Part shown: one piece after another, positions 59,813 through 64,000 of the stretch | Layout: the number at the start of each line of letters is the position of its first letter | Position numbering within the stretch: the stretch's first letter is position 1 | Origin: Papilionanthe hookeriana x Papilionanthe teres | Lineage: Eukaryota > Streptophyta > Magnoliopsida > Asparagales > Orchidaceae | Length of the DNA stretch: 64,000 nucleotides | NCBI GenBank assembly: GCA_022702705.1 | Contig: CM040428.1 | Coordinates: 56,648,155-56,712,154, forward strand | Direction of reading: 5' to 3' | Position numbers and translations under genes: made by a program | Notes under the pieces: model-generated | Databases searched by the model: none | Seen by the model: the letters and a program-made list of their open reading frames with translations, nothing else | Told to the model about the DNA's origin: nothing

Positions 59813-60340
59813 TCAGTCTCCAGATGCATTAATCTGCAAAGAGAAGAAGCAACAGTTACTAAACATAGATTGTAAACAAATATGAACAATTAAGACCTGT
59901 AATACGAAAGCCCGATATATATACTCAAGCCATGGAATTCAACATCTTAAAGAACATAAAATAAAAATCTTCCGAAAACAGAGTAATAACTTTGAAATGG
60001 TAAAAGTACTACATGCCCTAAACCATCATTAGCAGAAAATCTCACAAAATAAACACACCGCTCAAGAGATCGTGCTAAAAAAAGTGACTCGAAATCAAGA
60101 AGAGGGCAAAAACAACAAATCTTCAACTAATAATACACCACAGACGCGCTGCTCTGTTCAATCGTTAAAGCCTCCTTTCAAAATCTATCTAATAACCGAA
60201 TCAAATGCGTTAAACGCAAAGAAGAAGCGCATAAATCGATCGAATGCATGGCAGCAAAGAAACCTGTAATTAGAATTTGGTCGAAGAAGCTGTCGCGGGG
60301 AGAGATGGAGGTGATGAAACGCACGGCACAGACGGACCAG
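59809..60340 (-). promoter_or_regulatory. Scramblase 5' UTR with intron and overlapping uORF
   Basis: An acceptor tttgcag at 59834-59840 and a donor ACAG|GTTTCT (donor G at 60263) bracket a probable 430-bp 5'-UTR intron, with a GC-rich first exon from 60264 to about 60340. The second UTR exon begins at 59833 and contains a six-codon uORF (ATG 59827-59829, TGA 59809-59811). Its stop overlaps the main start as ATGA. Confidence 0.55.
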
Positions 60341-60359
60341 CGTGGAGAGACCAGAAGAC

Positions 60360-61240
60360 TTGCGCTAGGGGCGTTAAAGTGACTAAAGCCAAACTCATGA
60401 GCCTCCTAGAGCTCGGCTTTAGAAATGGCTAGCCTCATGAGCTAATAAGACAAGCTCAAAGTAGTCCGGAGTTGACTCACTAGTTCTTGAGTTGGTTCAT
60501 TTAAAAAATTTTGATATTGGAATTAATCAAATCGGAATAAAGAAAGTAAATATTATTAAGCAAAATAACGAAGGTTGCAACCAAAACTCAAAAAGAAATG
60601 AAAAACACACAAATATTAAGATTCAGTTAGGGCCTGGAGGTGACATATGGGGGCGAGGGGTGTCAGGCTTGGTAGTTTGGTGGTAGAGTGGGGTAGTGTT
60701 GGAGGTGGAGGGGTACACAGTAAGATGTTGGTGGCTAGTCGAGGGAATTAGTGAGAAGGAGGGAAGCTTGGGTCGCTGACGTCTGGGATCAAGGTGTGTG
60801 GGAGAGAGCAAGTGGACTGGTGGCTGGGAATAAGTTAGAAGGCAATAGGAAGGATGTCAGGCGGTTGATTCTGGAAATGGACAGAAGGGAGACAAATTGA
60901 TAGCTGAAGCAGGAAAGAGAGGGAGGGGCGTTGGCACCTGGAGGTAGGAAGGTGGCTGTCAGCTGGAAGATAGGGATCGGGGATCGGAGGGAGGGGAGTA
61001 AAGATCGTCGCCACATTATAGCAAGTTACAATCAGAGCACCACCTATCATGGGATACAACCCTAGTAAGAGAAAAGCACCCAGAAACATAAATCTGAAAT
61101 CATAAAAACCAATATTGTACCATAAACTCAACAACACACATACTTATAATGGTAGATATGCGAGAAGGAAAATAAGGGGTGAAACTTGGGTGGTATGTCA
61201 AAATGAAAGGAGACGGTCGGTCAAACCTCCTGCTAAAGAC
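60360..61240. other. Upstream region of the scramblase gene, G-rich on the + strand
   Basis: At 60620-61010 the + strand is strongly G-rich (gggggcgagggg, ggaggtggaggggt). Frames on the - strand here are proline/serine-rich and not gene-like. At 60380-60490 short ctcatgagcc...gagctcggc motifs resemble the arms of the hAT elements. No TATA box was identified. Confidence 0.4.
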
Positions 61241-61499
61241 TTTTGTTGAACCTGAACCCTTGGGCAGTTCAGCCCTATAAGGCCCTGTGTTAGTCTCCAG
61301 GATTTGGAAAGCTTCAACTTCATCCGTTGAAACTTTACATCTTTATAATACATCATCAAGTCTGCAAATTATTTTAAAAGTTCAGCTTTCAAAGTATTCC
61401 GGTAGTTGAAACATTGTAATCCACTAGTAGGCCAACTTTGTAGGCGTTATCGTTCAACTTTCAAAGTATTCTAAAAGTTCCACCTGCTCTGGTTTAAAG

Positions 61500-61830
61500 T
61501 TTTTTTATTGCTCTAACTTGGAATCTCTTTTTCTTCAACTAGATCCACACTAGATCTCCTTCTTTAAAGATCACCTTATTTCTTGTCTTATTTGCCTGTG
61601 TTTGATATTCGTGATTCTGCTTGGTGATCTATTTTTCAACCTCTTTGTGGTGTTTTTAATCTTGTGCACCTTTATTCCTCAATGTCCTCACTAATCTCTA
61701 ACATTGCTAGGAGTGGTACTAATTTAAGTGGAGTGAGCAAGTTGTGCATGTATGCCATCTCAAATGGGATGCGACTCACAATTTGACTCGTGGTTCTATT
61801 GTAAATAAACTCAGCCTCATATAGAATTGT
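61500..61830 (-). mobile_element. Ty3/gypsy integrase C-terminal remnant
   Basis: On the - strand, about 61830 to 61510: AEFIYNRTTSQIVSRIPFEM, AYMHNLLTPLKLVPLLAM and then FKEGDLVWI. This is the order of the integrase core end and C-terminal domain of plant gypsy elements. Several stops are present. Confidence 0.75.
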
Positions 61831-61834
61831 CGGC

Positions 61835-63560
61835 GTTTTTTTTTTTAGGTTTGTGGTGTTTTATTTTGAAAAGAGAGTCGCCTACAGAAATTGTCGGCGA
61901 ATTTTAATTTAATTTAAATAAATAGTTTGAAAAGTAGTATTTGATTTTGAAAATAATTTTAAGTTTGAAAATTTTAAGATATGAAATCAAACCGACCTCA
62001 CATCCCGAATAGTTTATATAAACGAGCGCCGCACCACAAACCGTGTATCTATCCCGAAGAATAGACACACTCTGCTTGATAACGGGGCTCGATTAAATAA
62101 ACTAGAAAGGTTTGTGACATCCGTTTGGTCCGCGAACCAATTTTATAAGCCGACAAATTCCACGCTTAATATGAAACTATTAAACGGGGTTTATATTACC
62201 CGGGTTCTTAAAGTTCCCTATAAAGGCAAGCCCCTATAGTTAATTACATCTTAAGTGACGGGAATCACCTAAGAAAACTCTCGATAATAATCAATAATTC
62301 GCTCTCAAGAATTTCAAAGTTTAAGTTTTCGAAAGGATTGAATTTTGGAATTTCGATAGGGAATGGATCAAATTTGGAACATTTTTATTTTGGGAATTCA
62401 AAGGAAGCAAAGTAGGAGAAATTACGGATTCGAAGCGAACTTCGGTAATTTCCCGACTATCCTATTGTTTGGCTTAGACTTAGGAAAGTCCTAATGTTCA
62501 TTTAATGTTTTAATCTTGCCAATTTTAATTAGTTAGGGCTTATATTTATATGATAGAATCATACAAATTGCTCAGAAGATATGAGGGTTTATGTCGTATC
62601 GGACGACTACCTCGGAATCCTAAGACCGGTTAGGGCTTAATTTGCAATGCAAATGCACTAACGAAGAGTTGAGGATTTATGTTGCGCTAGTGCAAACTAC
62701 CTCGAAGTCCTATGGCTTTGTTATTTAATTCTAAGAAAGTTTCTGTGAAGTAGGTTCAAGTTTTGTCGACGACGATGGCCGTGCTTGCCCACCATGCTCC
62801 GAGCTCCTTGTTGTTGCAGAGGTTTAGTTTTAGAAATCATAAATCAAGAGATGAGAGAAGTGTCTTGGTTTAGAGAAGTCTTAATTTCCACGTGTTTTTT
62901 GTGTTTTAATTAAAACGGATCTTAAAGTTGATTAAACGAACCGATTAAGATCCCACGGTTCCGTCATCCCGACATCGTTATTTTCATCGAATTCACTTAG
63001 TCCGGATGAATTTGCTAAACTCAACTAAATGAGTTCCGCACTTTCATTTAGACCGTGGGAAATCCCGTTAGCAACACGTGGGTTACATCATCCGAGGTAT
63101 TCCCGATCATTCGATGAGACGTTTTAATTTAGTTGTAGTTGTAGTTTTGTTGTTCGTTTGTGATTAAATTTTGAGTTGTCTTATATTTTGGAATGTTGTG
63201 GAGGTGAATTTTATCTTGTAATGTCTTTTAATTTAGTTATGGGTTTCGGTTTTGGTTTACGTCCTAAAGGTGTCGGTTTTCATGCAATCTGTTGTTTATC
63301 ATGCAAGAAAAATAAAGTGCATTTGCAATAAAATAAACTGCAATAAAATAAAAGCGTACCTGGAGGGTCTTCCCGTCATCCCAAGTCGCACTTAAAACAC
63401 GGTTAGAATATTTAAGCAAGTTCCTAGGTAAAGGCTAAGGGAAAGGTTTTGGTTTTCTACCAAGTTCCTAATCCTATAGCTAGTCATTTCCTATGACGTC
63501 TAGGTTCTCTGTGTTTTTAGTTTGAAGACGATTTTCTTCATCAAAGAACAATTAAGTTCA
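61835..63560 (+). repeat. Dispersed repeat R1, + strand copy
   Basis: Shares ordered blocks with the reverse complement of 40230-41260: tctatcccgaagaatagaca, gacatccgttt, gtttatgtcgtatcggacg, ctacctcggaatcc, aggatttatgttg and aactacctcgaagtcctat. It starts with agagtcgcctacagaaattg beside the gypsy integrase remnant. Leader-like DNA of a gypsy (Tat/Ogre-type) element is my best guess, not shown. Confidence 0.6.
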
Positions 63561-63914
63561 ATTGTTCTTGTAAATATCCTATCATATTGAGTAAGTGCTT
63601 AAGAAAAATCTTAAACATCTTTTCGATATTTCTAGGATTGTTTTAAGTCCAAATGAATTTAATTGTGTAAATGAATCAATCGTCCGAGGGTTTTCAAGTT
63701 TTGTTAACTTGCTCGGTGAACTAGGACATTTGAATGTCACTATAAGTGAAGTAACATTTCATTTTAATGTTCTACTTAGGAGTTATGATAACTAAGGCTC
63801 CTAAGGGCAAATGATATTTAATGATTTGTGATCCAAATTTAAGTTCAAATTAATGATTTAAGTTTGGAATAGTGTTGAAGTTATTTTAGATTTATTTCTT
63901 CATGTCTTAAGTGA

Positions 63915-64000
63915 GGTTATTTAATTCAATTTAATTTAATTTAATTTAATTTATTTTAATTTAATTTATTTAATTTAATTTGATTTGATTTAATTTAATT
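63915..64000. repeat. (TTTAA)n microsatellite at the right edge
   Basis: About sixteen ttaat units with a few substitutions run to the window end. Confidence 0.9.

Noticed and set aside
60623..61137. Proline/serine-rich frames upstream of the scramblase gene
   Set aside because: They are produced by a G-rich/C-rich skewed stretch; no motif and no codon pattern.
63915..64000. CRISPR-like regular repeats
   Set aside because: It is a simple pentanucleotide microsatellite without spacers, and the genome is a plant's.

Overview
The window looks like nuclear DNA of a flowering plant. It is AT-rich, has GT-AG spliceosomal introns up to 19.5 kb long, a plant-type alternative oxidase, a MYB-CC transcription factor, a nuclear copy of plastid ycf2, and dense LTR retrotransposon, LINE, SINE, hAT and MITE remnants. 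The sequence does not settle the order or family.

Only three host genes are supported. (1) The 3' half of an alternative oxidase gene (AOX) lies on the + strand at 1065-2028: a 489-bp exon with the di-iron ligands and a 60-bp last exon. (2) A complete six-exon PHL11-like MYB-CC gene lies on the - strand at 24932-7966 (287 aa). Its first intron is 13.9 kb, interrupts the MYB repeat and is packed with LTR elements. (3) A complete eleven-exon scramblase-family (yeast Aim25-like) gene lies on the - strand at 59812-30467 (430 aa). Its seventh intron is 19.5 kb and its first intron uses a GC donor. In both complete genes every exon junction was read from the sequence and the reading frame closes exactly. 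The two genes are in tandem on the - strand, with PHL11 downstream.

Layout. 1-2028: AOX 3' half. 2029-7965: AT-rich intergenic DNA with a ycf2 fragment at 6713-7100. 7966-24932: PHL11, with a Copia element carrying a nested hAT (11144-13950), a 1.3-kb LTR element built around a minisatellite (14434-15771), a probable solo LTR (17090-17880), an RTE-type LINE end (17895-18420) and a Copia element (18449-22545). 24933-30466: PHL11 5' UTR and TATA box, a TIR element against the promoter, a GC-rich island, a SINE cluster, a Mutator-like MITE and an unexplained structured GC island at 30001-30105. 30467-60340: scramblase gene, holding a tandem triplication (33533-34880), LTR-like GC-rich DNA (35690-39600), a Copia element (42604-47201), and a non-autonomous LTR element with a captured ABCG (PDR) transporter fragment and a nested hAT (47383-50871). 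60340-64000: G-rich upstream DNA, a Ty3/gypsy integrase remnant and a repeat that also occurs inverted at 40.2-41.3 kb.

A palindromic MITE family has at least 14 copies here, nearly all in introns or beside genes. The three host genes share no evident pathway. The most unusual object is the LTR element that carries the ABC-transporter fragment.
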